From NCBI GenBank assembly GCA_041913505.1, contig JAYSFC010000024.1, forward strand, positions 1 to 36,019: a DNA stretch of 36,019 bases. Direction: 5' to 3'. Of the stretch, positions 1 through 6,108 are shown in pieces. The position numbers and the translations under genes are program-made. Each line of letters starts with the position of its first letter. Within the stretch, counting starts at the first letter, position 1. The notes beneath the pieces were generated by a model. It did not search any database and was not told the DNA's origin. It was given only the letters and a program-made list of their open reading frames with translations. Source of the DNA: JAYSFC01 sp041913505. GTDB taxonomy: Bacteria > Pseudomonadota > Gammaproteobacteria > Burkholderiales > Burkholderiaceae_C.

Positions 1-208
1 ACAGCTTCTTGGGCAGCTGCATGCTGCGCACGCGCTTGTAGTGGCGCTTGACGGCCGCGGCCTTCTTGCGCTTGCGCTCGGCGGTGGGCTTCTCGTAGAA
101 CTCGCGGGCGCGCAGGTCGGTCAGCAGGCCCAGCTTCTCGATGGTGCGCTTGAAGCGGCGCAGGGCCACGTCAAAGGGTTCGTTTTCTTTTACACGGATG
201 GTGGTCAT
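1..208 (-). CDS. rpsU: 30S ribosomal protein S21, 3' end cut by window edge
   Basis: Small basic protein of the 30S subunit, important for translation initiation. The reading frame starts [19 protein letters not shown] and ends in a Lys/Arg-rich tail with [15 protein letters not shown] and LPKKL, which is diagnostic of S21. 69 codons are visible, and the next one begins with T, fitting the usual final Tyr of a 70-residue protein, so only the last codon and the stop are missing. The ATG is at 208-206 and lies inside a 12-bp perfect palindrome (206-217). A TATAAT box lies about 130 bases upstream, so a long leader is expected. Identification is certain. Confidence 0.97.
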
Positions 209-265
209 TAGCTAATGTTTTCCAAATGTGCCTGCAGAGGGTTTTCGGGAAGATCGGGCCCGAAA
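206..265 (-). promoter_or_regulatory. Structured rpsU leader and start-codon palindrome
   Basis: The rpsU leader holds a hairpin with a 7-bp stem, TTTCGGG / CCCGAAA (265-259 with 249-243). A perfect palindrome, CATTAGCTAATG (217-206), includes the ATG and can fold as a 4-bp stem over the start codon. No strong Shine-Dalgarno precedes the ATG; only GGAAAA is seen upstream. Translational control is an inference. Confidence 0.4.
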
Positions 266-335
266 GCCATGCACGGCGGTTTTCCCCGTCTGTAACTAGT
301 ATCCGGCCGACGGGGCATTGCCAGCAGAGCCCGAC

Positions 336-363
336 ATTATAGCGGGTTGGCGTTTCCGGGCAA
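336..363 (-). promoter_or_regulatory. Probable rpsU promoter
   Basis: On the minus strand there is a perfect TATAAT (341-336), preceded at 16 bp by TTGCCC (363-358). The -10 overlaps the stop codon of the monooxygenase gene (339-337). Transcription would start near 329 and give a leader of about 120 nt before rpsU. Confidence 0.6.
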
Positions 364-714
364 GATGGGCGCCGCATGGCAGGCGCGCGAATCGGCCGGG
401 GCCTCGGCGCGCTCGTGCAGGCCGTAGTCGCGCAGCACGGCAGCCACGCGCAGGCGGTAGTGGGCGAACACGCCCGCGCGGCCCGCCGCCTGGGCGTGGC
501 GGTGCTCGGGGAGGGTGCGCCAGCGGGCCACGGCCGCTTCGTCGCGCCAGAAGCTCAGCGACAGCAGCTTGCCGGGCGTGGAGAGGCTCTCGAAGCGCTC
601 CACGGAAAGGAAGCCGTCCATGGCCTCCAGCCGCTCGCGCAGGTGGGCGGCGGTCTGCAGGTAGGCGGCGCGGCCTTCGGTGCTGGGCTCCACCTCGAAG
701 ATCACGGCGATCAT
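337..714 (-). CDS. Antibiotic biosynthesis monooxygenase (ABM) family protein
   Basis: A 125-residue protein beginning MIAVIFEVEPSTEGRAAYL. The pattern of an N-terminal strand, a helix ending LRERLEAMDGFLSVERFES and a strand LLSLSFWRDEAAVARWR, followed by H..AQ..GR, is that of the ABM dimeric alpha-beta barrel family, often described as a heme-degrading-like or small monooxygenase fold. Its substrate cannot be read from sequence. The ATG overlaps the stop of the upstream NIPSNAP gene by four bases (ATGA), so the two are translationally coupled and may act together. The C-terminal 25 residues are Ala/Pro-rich and probably disordered. The rpsU promoter sits over its stop codon. Confidence 0.8.
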   Translation of the reverse strand: MIAVIFEVEPSTEGRAAYLQTAAHLRERLEAMDGFLSVERFESLSTPGKLLSLSFWRDEAAVARWRTLPEHRHAQAAGRAGVFAHYRLRVAAVLRDYGLHERAEAPADSRACHAAPILPGNANPL

Positions 715-1043
715 GGCTGTGCCTCGCGCTGGAAGGTGCCGTCCACCACTTCGGTGAATGTGCGCTCCTCGCGCAGGATGAAGCGCTCGCGCTGCGCCCG
801 CTCGAAGTTGGCGCGGCCCTCGGGGTCGGTGCGCAGGCGGGCGCGGTAGGCCTCGTAGGCGGCCAGGCTGTCGAAGGCGATCAGGCCCCACGCCTCGTAG
901 TTGGTGCCCTCGCTGGGCAGGAAGTAGCCGACCAGATGGCCGCCGCAGCGTGGAATGATGCGGCCCCAGGCCTGGGCGTAGGCGCGGAAGGCATCGCGCT
1001 GGAACGGGTCGATCTCGTAGCGGATGAAGCAGGTGATGGGCAT
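711..1043 (-). CDS. NIPSNAP family protein
   Basis: A 110-residue protein, MPITCFIRYEIDPFQRDAF, with the features of bacterial NIPSNAP proteins: an opening 'IRYEIDP' strand, then 'YAQAWGRIIPRCGGHLVGYFLP', 'EGTNYEAWGLIAFDSLAAYEAYR' and a closing 'EERTFTEVVDGTF'. The family has a ferredoxin-like dimeric alpha-beta barrel fold; its biochemical role is mostly unknown. It is the first gene of a two-gene unit with the ABM protein (ATGA overlap at 711-714), and both products have barrel folds of the same class. It is divergent from an ArsR-type regulator 112 bp away, which is the likely controller. Confidence 0.85.
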   Translation of the reverse strand: MPITCFIRYEIDPFQRDAFRAYAQAWGRIIPRCGGHLVGYFLPSEGTNYEAWGLIAFDSLAAYEAYRARLRTDPEGRANFERAQRERFILREERTFTEVVDGTFQREAQP

Positions 1044-1099
1044 GGAGCAGCACTCCCGTGGTTGCGGATGCGTCCATCGTGCCCCGGGGCCGGGTGCCG

Positions 1100-1123
1100 A
1101 TGCTTCGCCCCGGAACGAAGCAT
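1100..1123. promoter_or_regulatory. Perfect inverted repeat, candidate operator
   Basis: ATGCTTCG (1100-1107) and CGAAGCAT (1116-1123) form a perfect 8-bp inverted repeat with an 8-bp spacer. It lies in the divergent region between the NIPSNAP gene (start 1043) and the regulator (start 1155), which is typical of an autoregulatory operator. Confidence 0.55.
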
Positions 1124-1154
1124 GGACAACATGCCCTGCAGCACACTGGTCCGC

Positions 1155-1877
1155 ATGAACACCAACCAGATCGCGTACATCGCCGCCCTTGTGGGCGAGC
1201 CCGCCCGCACGGCCATGCTGCTCGCGCTGATGGACGGGCGGGCTCTCACCGCGCACGAGCTGGCCGAGGCGGGGCGCGTATCGGCCGCTACGGCCAGCCG
1301 CCACCTGGGGCTGCTCGTGGAGGCCGGACTGCTCGGGCTGGAGCGCCAGGGGCGCCACCGCTACCACCGCCTGGCCTCGCCCGAGGTGGCGCGCCTGCTC
1401 GAAGGGCTGATGCAGCTGGCGGTGCGGCAGGCGCCTGCCCTGCGTCCCGTGGCCGTGGGGCCGCGCGATGCGGCGCTGCGCCGGGCGCGCACCTGCTACG
1501 ACCACATCGCGGGACGCCTGGGCGTGGCCATCGCGGCGCACCTGCTGGAGCAGGGCGCGATCGCCTTCGACGACGAGGCGGGCGGCCAGGTCACGGAGCG
1601 CGCCGAGGCCGTGCTGCGGCCGCTGGGGCTTGCGCCGCAGGAGGTGCTTGCCACCGGCACCGCGCGGCGCCCACAATGCCGGCCCTGCCTGGACTGGAGC
1701 GAGCGCCGCCCGCACATGGCGGGGCGGCTGGGGGCCATGCTGTGCGTGCACTGCCTGGACCGCGGCTGGCTGCGGCGCACGGCGGGCTCGCGCGCGCTCG
1801 AGATCACGCCACAGGGTGCCGTGGCGCTGCGCGACTGGATGGGCTTGGGGCGCTGGGGCGCGGTGGTGGGAGATTGA
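1155..1877 (+). CDS. ArsR-type winged-helix transcriptional regulator with two CxxC motifs
   Basis: A 240-residue regulator. Residues 8-75 form an ArsR-like winged helix (AALVGEPARTAMLLALMDGR, then ELAEAGRVSAATASRHLGLL as the HTH and GRHRYHRL as the wing). The C-terminal half (about 110-235) matches the longer ArsR subfamily that carries CYDHIAGRLGVA and CLDWSERRPHMAGRLGA. It contains two cysteine pairs, C175-x2-C178 and C197-x2-C200, which could bind a metal or respond to oxidation. The start at 1155 was chosen for the family-typical N-terminus; an in-frame ATG at 1122 would overlap the inverted repeat at 1100-1123. It reads away from the NIPSNAP/ABM pair, its likely target. It ends 4 bp from the convergent flavoprotein gene. 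Confidence 0.85.
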   Translation: MNTNQIAYIAALVGEPARTAMLLALMDGRALTAHELAEAGRVSAATASRHLGLLVEAGLLGLERQGRHRYHRLASPEVARLLEGLMQLAVRQAPALRPVAVGPRDAALRRARTCYDHIAGRLGVAIAAHLLEQGAIAFDDEAGGQVTERAEAVLRPLGLAPQEVLATGTARRPQCRPCLDWSERRPHMAGRLGAMLCVHCLDRGWLRRTAGSRALEITPQGAVALRDWMGLGRWGAVVGD

Positions 1878-1880
1878 CCT

Positions 1881-3122
1881 TCAGTGCACCGGCAGCGCCT
1901 GCGCGCACGCGTGGGCGCTGGCCCAGGCCCACTGGAAGTTGTAGCCGCCGAGCCAGCCCGTGATGTCCACCACTTCGCCGATGAAGTACAGGCCTGGCTG
2001 GGCCTTGGCCTCCAGGGTCTGCTGCGAGAGCGCACGCGTGTCCACGCCGCCCAGCGTGACCTCGGCCTTCTTGTAGCCCTCGGTGCCCGTGGGGGTGAGC
2101 TCCCAGCGCGCGAGCCGCTCGGCCAGGCGTGCGAGGGCCTTGTCGGACGCTTCGTTGATGGGGCGTTGCCAATCGGTGCTTTGGCTGGCCCAGGCGTCGG
2201 CCAGGCGGCTGGGCACCAGCGTGGCGAGTTCGTTGGCGATGAGCTTGCGTGAGCGCGCCTTGGCCAGGGCCAGCGCGGCGGGCAGATCGATGCCCGGGGC
2301 CAGGTCGATGGCCAGCGGCGCGCCCGGCTGCCAATAGCTCGAGATCTGCAGCACGGCCGGGCCCGAGAGGCCGCGGTGCGTGAACAGCAGGTCTTCATGG
2401 AAGGCCATGCGGTCTTTCTTGGCCCCGGTGCTGATCTCCACGGGCAGGGCCAGGCCCGCGAGCTGGGCATAGGGCGCCCAGGCGTCGCCGTCGAAAGTCA
2501 GCGGCACGAGGCCCGGGCGGCGCTCGACCAGCGGCAGGTTGAACTGCTGGGCGATCCGGTAGCCGAAATCGGTGGCGCCGATCTTGGGGATGGACAGGCC
2601 GCCCGTGGCGATCACGAGGCTCGCGGCCTCCACCGTGCCCCGGTTGGTATCAATTTGATAGCTGTGCGCGCCCACCCCGTCTGCACTGGGAGCCGAAAAG
2701 CCGATCTTTTTCACACCGCAGGGCTGCCAGCGCTCCACGCGGCCGTCGGCGCATTCGGCCAGCAGCATGGTGATGATGTCCTCGGCCGAGCGGTCGGCGA
2801 AGAGCTGGCCCTTGTGCTTTTCGTGGAAGGGGATGCCGTGGCGCTGCACCAGCGCGATGAAGTCGGCGGGCTGGTAGCGCGACAGGGCCGAGCGGCAGAA
2901 CTGCGGGTTCTGCCCCACGAAGTGGCGGTGCGGCGCGGCCGGATCGAGGTCGCGGTTGGTGAAGTTGCAGCGCCCGCCGCCTGAGATGCGGATCTTCTCG
3001 GCCACGCGCTCGGCGTGGTCGATGAGCAGCACCTTGAGGCCGCGCTGGCCCGCCTGCGCGGCGCAAAACAGGCCGGCGGCGCCGGCGCCGATGATGACGG
3101 CGTCGAAGTAGGGATGGGTCAT
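1881..3122 (-). CDS. BaiN/HI0933-family NAD(P)/FAD-dependent oxidoreductase
   Basis: A 413-residue flavoprotein. The FAD-binding dinucleotide motif is near the N-terminus (IIGAGAAGLFCAA, residues 10-22), followed by the family hallmark EKIRISGGGRCNFTN (about 42-56), a second nucleotide-associated motif LVIATGGLSIPKIGATDFGY, and a C-terminal GLYFIGEVVDITGWLGGYNFQWAWASA. This is the HI0933/YhiN family, annotated as aminoacetone oxidase-like or BaiN; the physiological substrate is generally unknown. Length is normal. An AT-rich patch (2648-2711) encodes a loop (residues about 138-158) between two strands and looks inserted. Monocistronic and convergent with the upstream regulator. It should be a soluble cytosolic enzyme. 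Confidence 0.9.
   Translation of the reverse strand: MTHPYFDAVIIGAGAAGLFCAAQAGQRGLKVLLIDHAERVAEKIRISGGGRCNFTNRDLDPAAPHRHFVGQNPQFCRSALSRYQPADFIALVQRHGIPFHEKHKGQLFADRSAEDIITMLLAECADGRVERWQPCGVKKIGFSAPSADGVGAHSYQIDTNRGTVEAASLVIATGGLSIPKIGATDFGYRIAQQFNLPLVERRPGLVPLTFDGDAWAPYAQLAGLALPVEISTGAKKDRMAFHEDLLFTHRGLSGPAVLQISSYWQPGAPLAIDLAPGIDLPAALALAKARSRKLIANELATLVPSRLADAWASQSTDWQRPINEASDKALARLAERLARWELTPTGTEGYKKAEVTLGGVDTRALSQQTLEAKAQPGLYFIGEVVDITGWLGGYNFQWAWASAHACAQALPVH
2648..2711. repeat. AT-rich palindromic element embedded in the flavoprotein gene
   Basis: The block opens with the perfect odd palindrome TATCAATTTGATA (2648-2660), continues with GCTG, a GC-rich stretch with a CCCA / TGGG pairing, and ends in a CCGATCTTTTT tail. 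TTTGATAGC followed by a short stem and a T tract is the form I remember for short dispersed elements of Comamonadaceae. Membership is judged from memory and by likeness to 25044-25095. Confidence 0.4.
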
Positions 3123-3226
3123 GCTGCGGCCGCTGGCGCCAAGGGAGTCGGTGAAAGCGGCGGATTGTAGGGCCCGGGCGCACGGCGCGGTAGCATGCGG
3201 GTTCGACCATCCAAGGAAGTTGGCCC

Positions 3227-3715
3227 ATGAAACCGATTCAGCTCATTGCCTGTGCCCTGGCGCTGGGGTGCATGGCACCGGCCTGGGCCATCAACAAGTG
3301 CACCAGTGCCGACGGCAAGGTGTCGTTTCAGGATGCGCCCTGCGCGGGCCAGGGCGAGAAGATCGAGGTACGCCCCGCCCTCAGCGGCGCTGTCCCAGCG
3401 CAGCCCAGCCCCTCCGCCGTGAAGGAAGGGGTGTTTGGCGACACCTGGCAGCGCAAGACGTACCTGACGACGCAGGGCGTGCCCCAGGCGCGCGCGGCCC
3501 TGGCGCGGCACCAGCAGGAATGCGATGAGCAGCAGCGCGATATCGAGCAACGGCGCCAGCTGCCGCGCCGTCTCGCGGCGGGCTCCATGTTCGCCCAGTC
3601 GGCCGAGGCCGAGGCCAATGCGGCCCGGACCGCGTGCCAGGCCCGCGCCGAGGAGCTGCGCAAGCAGCTGGAGTCGCTCGAAAGCGAGCTGCGCACCCTG
3701 CAATCCCAGGATTGA
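3227..3715 (+). CDS. Secreted DUF4124-like protein with C-terminal coiled coil
   Basis: A 162-residue exported protein of unknown function. It has a clear signal peptide (MKPIQLIACALALGCMAPAW, cleavage after AWA at about 21). The mature N-terminus, INKCTSADGKVSFQDAPC, is the DUF4124 pattern: a short strand-turn unit with two cysteines that probably form a disulfide in the periplasm. Residues about 85-162 are rich in Gln, Glu, Arg and Leu with heptad-like spacing (ARHQQECDEQQRDIEQRRQL; LRKQLESLESELRTLQ), which suggests a coiled coil. An AAGGAAG ribosome site lies about 9 bases before the ATG. It is not clearly linked to its neighbours. Confidence 0.8.
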   Translation: MKPIQLIACALALGCMAPAWAINKCTSADGKVSFQDAPCAGQGEKIEVRPALSGAVPAQPSPSAVKEGVFGDTWQRKTYLTTQGVPQARAALARHQQECDEQQRDIEQRRQLPRRLAAGSMFAQSAEAEANAARTACQARAEELRKQLESLESELRTLQSQD

Positions 3716-3757
3716 GGTGGCACGCGGCCCCGCGATGGGCTTTTTACAATCGAGGCC

Positions 3758-4258
3758 ATGAATCTGCCCGCGCACCAGCTCAGCATGACCGTGCTCATGT
3801 CGCCCGACATGGCCAACTTCTCCGGCAACGTCCACGGCGGCGCCATCCTCAAGCTGCTGGACCAGGTGGCTTACGCCTGCGCGAGCCGCTATTCGGGCTG
3901 CTACACCGTCACGCTCAGCGTGGACCAGGTGACCTTCCTGCAGCCTATCCACGTGGGTGAGCTCGTCACGTTTCTCGCGAGCGTGAACTACACGGGCACG
4001 TCGTCGATGGAGGTGGGCGTCAAGGTGGTGGCCGAGAACATCCGCACCCAGGTGGTGCGGCATGTGAACAGTTGTTTCTTCACCATGGTGGCCGTGGACG
4101 AGGACCGCAAGCCCACGGCCGTGCCCCCGCTCACGCCCGCCACGCACGACGAGCGCCGCCGCTGGGCCGCGGCGCTGCTGCGCAAGGAACTGCGGCGCGA
4201 GCAGGCCGCGCGCTTCGAGCAGGTGCGCATCGAGGCGGCCGGGCAGGCCGGCGGCTGA
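3758..4258 (+). CDS. Acyl-CoA thioesterase, hotdog fold (YciA/ACOT type)
   Basis: A 166-residue cytosolic hotdog protein that should hydrolyse acyl-CoA to free acid and CoA. The signature MSPDMANFSGNVHGGAILKL (residues about 14-33), followed by LDQVAYACASRYSG, gives the family's N/H-G-G turn and the catalytic Asp35. The strand YTVTLSVDQVTFLQPIHVGE and the MEVGVKVVAENI segment complete the fold. The C-terminal tail (about 128-166) is Arg/Glu-rich. TACAAT stands seven bases before the ATG, so the transcript may be nearly leaderless. Acyl-chain preference cannot be predicted. Confidence 0.9.
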   Translation: MNLPAHQLSMTVLMSPDMANFSGNVHGGAILKLLDQVAYACASRYSGCYTVTLSVDQVTFLQPIHVGELVTFLASVNYTGTSSMEVGVKVVAENIRTQVVRHVNSCFFTMVAVDEDRKPTAVPPLTPATHDERRRWAAALLRKELRREQAARFEQVRIEAAGQAGG

Positions 4259-4276
4259 GCGCGGGCCCCCAGGCCC

Positions 4277-5077
4277 TCAACCCGCGCGCTGCAGCGGCGG
4301 TGCGGCCTGCAGCGCGGCCACGCCGCGCACCACATCGCCGACTACGATCACCGAGGGGCTCGCGAGCCGTTCGCGCTCGATGGTGGCGTGCAGCTCACCC
4401 AGCGTGGTGACCGCGTGGCGCTGCGTGGGCAGGCTCGCATGCTGGATCACCACGGCGGGCGTGTGCCCCGGCAGACCGTGCAGCAGCTCGGCCTGGATGT
4501 GGGCCGCGCCGCTCATGCCCATGTAGATCACGAGCGTGAGCCTGGCATCGCGCGCCGTGGCCGCGAGCTGGCGCCAGTCGGTGCCCGCGTCGCCGGGCTT
4601 GGCGTGGCCCGTGATGAAGACCACGCCGTGCGCATGCTCGCGGTGCGTGAGCGGCGCGCCCAGCGCCGTGAGGCCCGCCAGGCCCGCCGTGATGCCGTTG
4701 ATCACCCGCACCTCCACGCCTTGCGTGCGCAGGTGCTCCACCTCTTCGCCGCCGCGCCCGAAGATGAACGGGTCGCCGCCCTTGAGGCGCACCACGTTCT
4801 CGCCCTCGTGCACCGCCATGAGCATGAGCTTCTCGATGAAGGCCTGCGGCGTGCTCTTGCAGCCGCCGCGCTTGCCTACGTACACCACGCGCGCGCTCGG
4901 CGAGGCGTGTGCCACGATGGCGTCGCTCACGAGGTCGTCCACCAGCAGCACCGTGGCGGCCTGGATGGCCTTGAGCGCCTTGAGTGTGAGCAGTTCGGGG
5001 TCGCCCGGGCCCGCGCCCACCAGGGTGCAAGAGCCGCGCTGCGCGGCACCATGGGAGGAAGTGGTGGTGGGGCTCAT
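4277..5077 (-). CDS. cobA: Uroporphyrinogen-III C-methyltransferase (SUMT)
   Basis: SAM-dependent enzyme that methylates uroporphyrinogen III at C2 and C7 to precorrin-2, the first step towards siroheme and cobalamin. 266 residues, the stand-alone form without the CysG dehydrogenase/chelatase part. The methylase motifs are present: LVGAGPGDPELLTLKA near the N-terminus, VVYVGKRGG, VVRLKGGDPFIFGRGGEE in the middle, GITAGLAG, PLTHRE and the SPSVIVVGDVV end. It is the last gene of nirB-nirD-nasA-ybiB-cobA and its ATG overlaps the ybiB stop (ATGA). NirB needs siroheme, so the placement makes sense. Precorrin-2 oxidation and ferrochelation must be encoded elsewhere. Confidence 0.95.
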   Translation of the reverse strand: MSPTTTSSHGAAQRGSCTLVGAGPGDPELLTLKALKAIQAATVLLVDDLVSDAIVAHASPSARVVYVGKRGGCKSTPQAFIEKLMLMAVHEGENVVRLKGGDPFIFGRGGEEVEHLRTQGVEVRVINGITAGLAGLTALGAPLTHREHAHGVVFITGHAKPGDAGTDWRQLAATARDARLTLVIYMGMSGAAHIQAELLHGLPGHTPAVVIQHASLPTQRHAVTTLGELHATIERERLASPSVIVVGDVVRGVAALQAAPPLQRAG

Positions 5078-5997
5078 GGGGTTGTCTCCGTGGTGGTCTG
5101 ATCCACCAGACGCAAGATGTGTTCCACCTGCCGCGCAAGCGCCGCGGGCACGGGCAGCTCGCCCGCGAGCACGGAGCGCGTGTAGCGTGCGGTGGTCTGC
5201 ACGTCGATCTCGGTGGGCAGGCCGGGCACCTCGGCGGCCGTGCCGGGCTGCTGCTCCTCGAGCAGTTCGTGCACGCCCGCGACGAAGCCGTCGTAGCGTG
5301 GCTGGCGGCGTGGGTCGGCGGCCACTTCGCCCTCGAGCCCGCGCGAGAGCAGGGCGCTCATGCGCAGCGCGGCGCAGGTGCCGTGCATCATGTCGGTGTA
5401 CTCGGGGTGGGTGTAGCTCGTGACCAGCACGGCGGGGCCGTCGCAAGGGGCGAGCAGCTTCACGACGCTGTGCCCGGGATTGCGCAGGCCCACCACCTCG
5501 CGCACGGCCAGCAGGCGCGCCAGGCCCGGGTGCAGCCGCTCGGTGGCGATGTGGGCGACCTGGCCATTTGCTATTTTTTCAGGAGTAACAAGCGCAGGTA
5601 TTCCCAGCGCTTCGAGTACATCTGAGGTCAGGATGCGCCGCGCTTCGGTGCGCATGCCGTGCAGCAGCACGGGCAGGCCCTCGCGCGCGAGCAGCAGGGC
5701 CAGCAGCGGCGTGAGTACGGGCAGCTTGCGCGCGCCGTTGTAGCTGGGCAGCACGACCACGGGCCGGTCGCTGGCGGGAAAGCGCGCCACACGTGCGAGC
5801 ACGGCGTCGAGAAAGCCGCACATCTCCTCGACCGTTTCGCCCTTGATGCGCATGGCCACGCAGAAGGCGCCAATCTCGAAATCCGTCACGCGGCCGTCGA
5901 GCACCTGGCCCATCAGGTCGGCCGCCTGCTCTCGGTCGATGGCCTTGGCGCCGCGCGCGCCGCGGCCGATTTCCTTGATGTATTGGCTGATGCCCAT
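5074..5997 (-). CDS. ybiB: YbiB (TrpD2) family nucleic-acid-binding protein
   Basis: A 307-residue protein with the anthranilate phosphoribosyltransferase fold: an N-terminal helical domain (MGISQYIKEIGRGARGAKAI, then EQAADLMGQVLDGRVTDFEI and KGETVEEMCGFLDAV), then PVVVLPSYNGARKLPVLTPL and GLRNPGHSVVKLLAPC. The E. coli homologue is a DNA/RNA-binding protein rather than a TrpD enzyme, and the family lacks the normal TrpD role. It sits between nasA (111 bp upstream) and cobA (ATGA overlap), so it is probably co-transcribed with nitrate assimilation genes. A 10-bp inverted repeat and a GC hairpin lie in the upstream gap. An AT-rich segment inside the gene (5569-5612) uses codons unlike the rest. 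Confidence 0.88.
   Translation of the reverse strand: MGISQYIKEIGRGARGAKAIDREQAADLMGQVLDGRVTDFEIGAFCVAMRIKGETVEEMCGFLDAVLARVARFPASDRPVVVLPSYNGARKLPVLTPLLALLLAREGLPVLLHGMRTEARRILTSDVLEALGIPALVTPEKIANGQVAHIATERLHPGLARLLAVREVVGLRNPGHSVVKLLAPCDGPAVLVTSYTHPEYTDMMHGTCAALRMSALLSRGLEGEVAADPRRQPRYDGFVAGVHELLEEQQPGTAAEVPGLPTEIDVQTTARYTRSVLAGELPVPAALARQVEHILRLVDQTTTETTP
5569..5612. repeat. AT-rich element-like patch inside ybiB
   Basis: Plus strand shows TTTGCTATTTTTTC followed by ACAAGCGC and CAGCGCTT, resembling short dispersed elements with a GCTATT(T)n head and an AGCGCT-type stem. On the coding strand it gives the run CCT GAA AAA ATA GCA AAT, codons that are rare elsewhere in this window. Assignment is tentative. 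Confidence 0.3.
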
Positions 5998-6012
5998 GGC
6001 GTGCTCGTGGGG

Positions 6013-6052
6013 GATGAAACCTTGAAAGGCCTATTGTCCGGCAGGTTTCATC
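6013..6052. promoter_or_regulatory. 10-bp perfect inverted repeat upstream of ybiB
   Basis: GATGAAACCT (6013-6022) and AGGTTTCATC (6043-6052) are perfect complements separated by 20 bp, in the 111-bp gap between nasA and ybiB. It could be a protein-binding dyad, or an RNA stem in the nasA-ybiB transcript just before the ybiB start at 5997, which lacks a good ribosome site. Confidence 0.5.
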
Positions 6053-6085
6053 ACTATTCGCTATATGTGAATGTAGGCATGCGTT

Positions 6086-6103
6086 CCCGGGCCTTTGCCC
6101 GGG
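6086..6103. terminator. GC-rich hairpin after nasA
   Basis: CCCGGGC (6086-6092), CTTT, GCCCGGG (6097-6103) make a 7-bp perfect stem 6 to 23 bases after the nasA stop. No T tract follows on the minus strand, so it may protect the 3' end of nasA mRNA or weaken read-through rather than terminate. Confidence 0.4.
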
Positions 6104-6108
6104 GGCAT

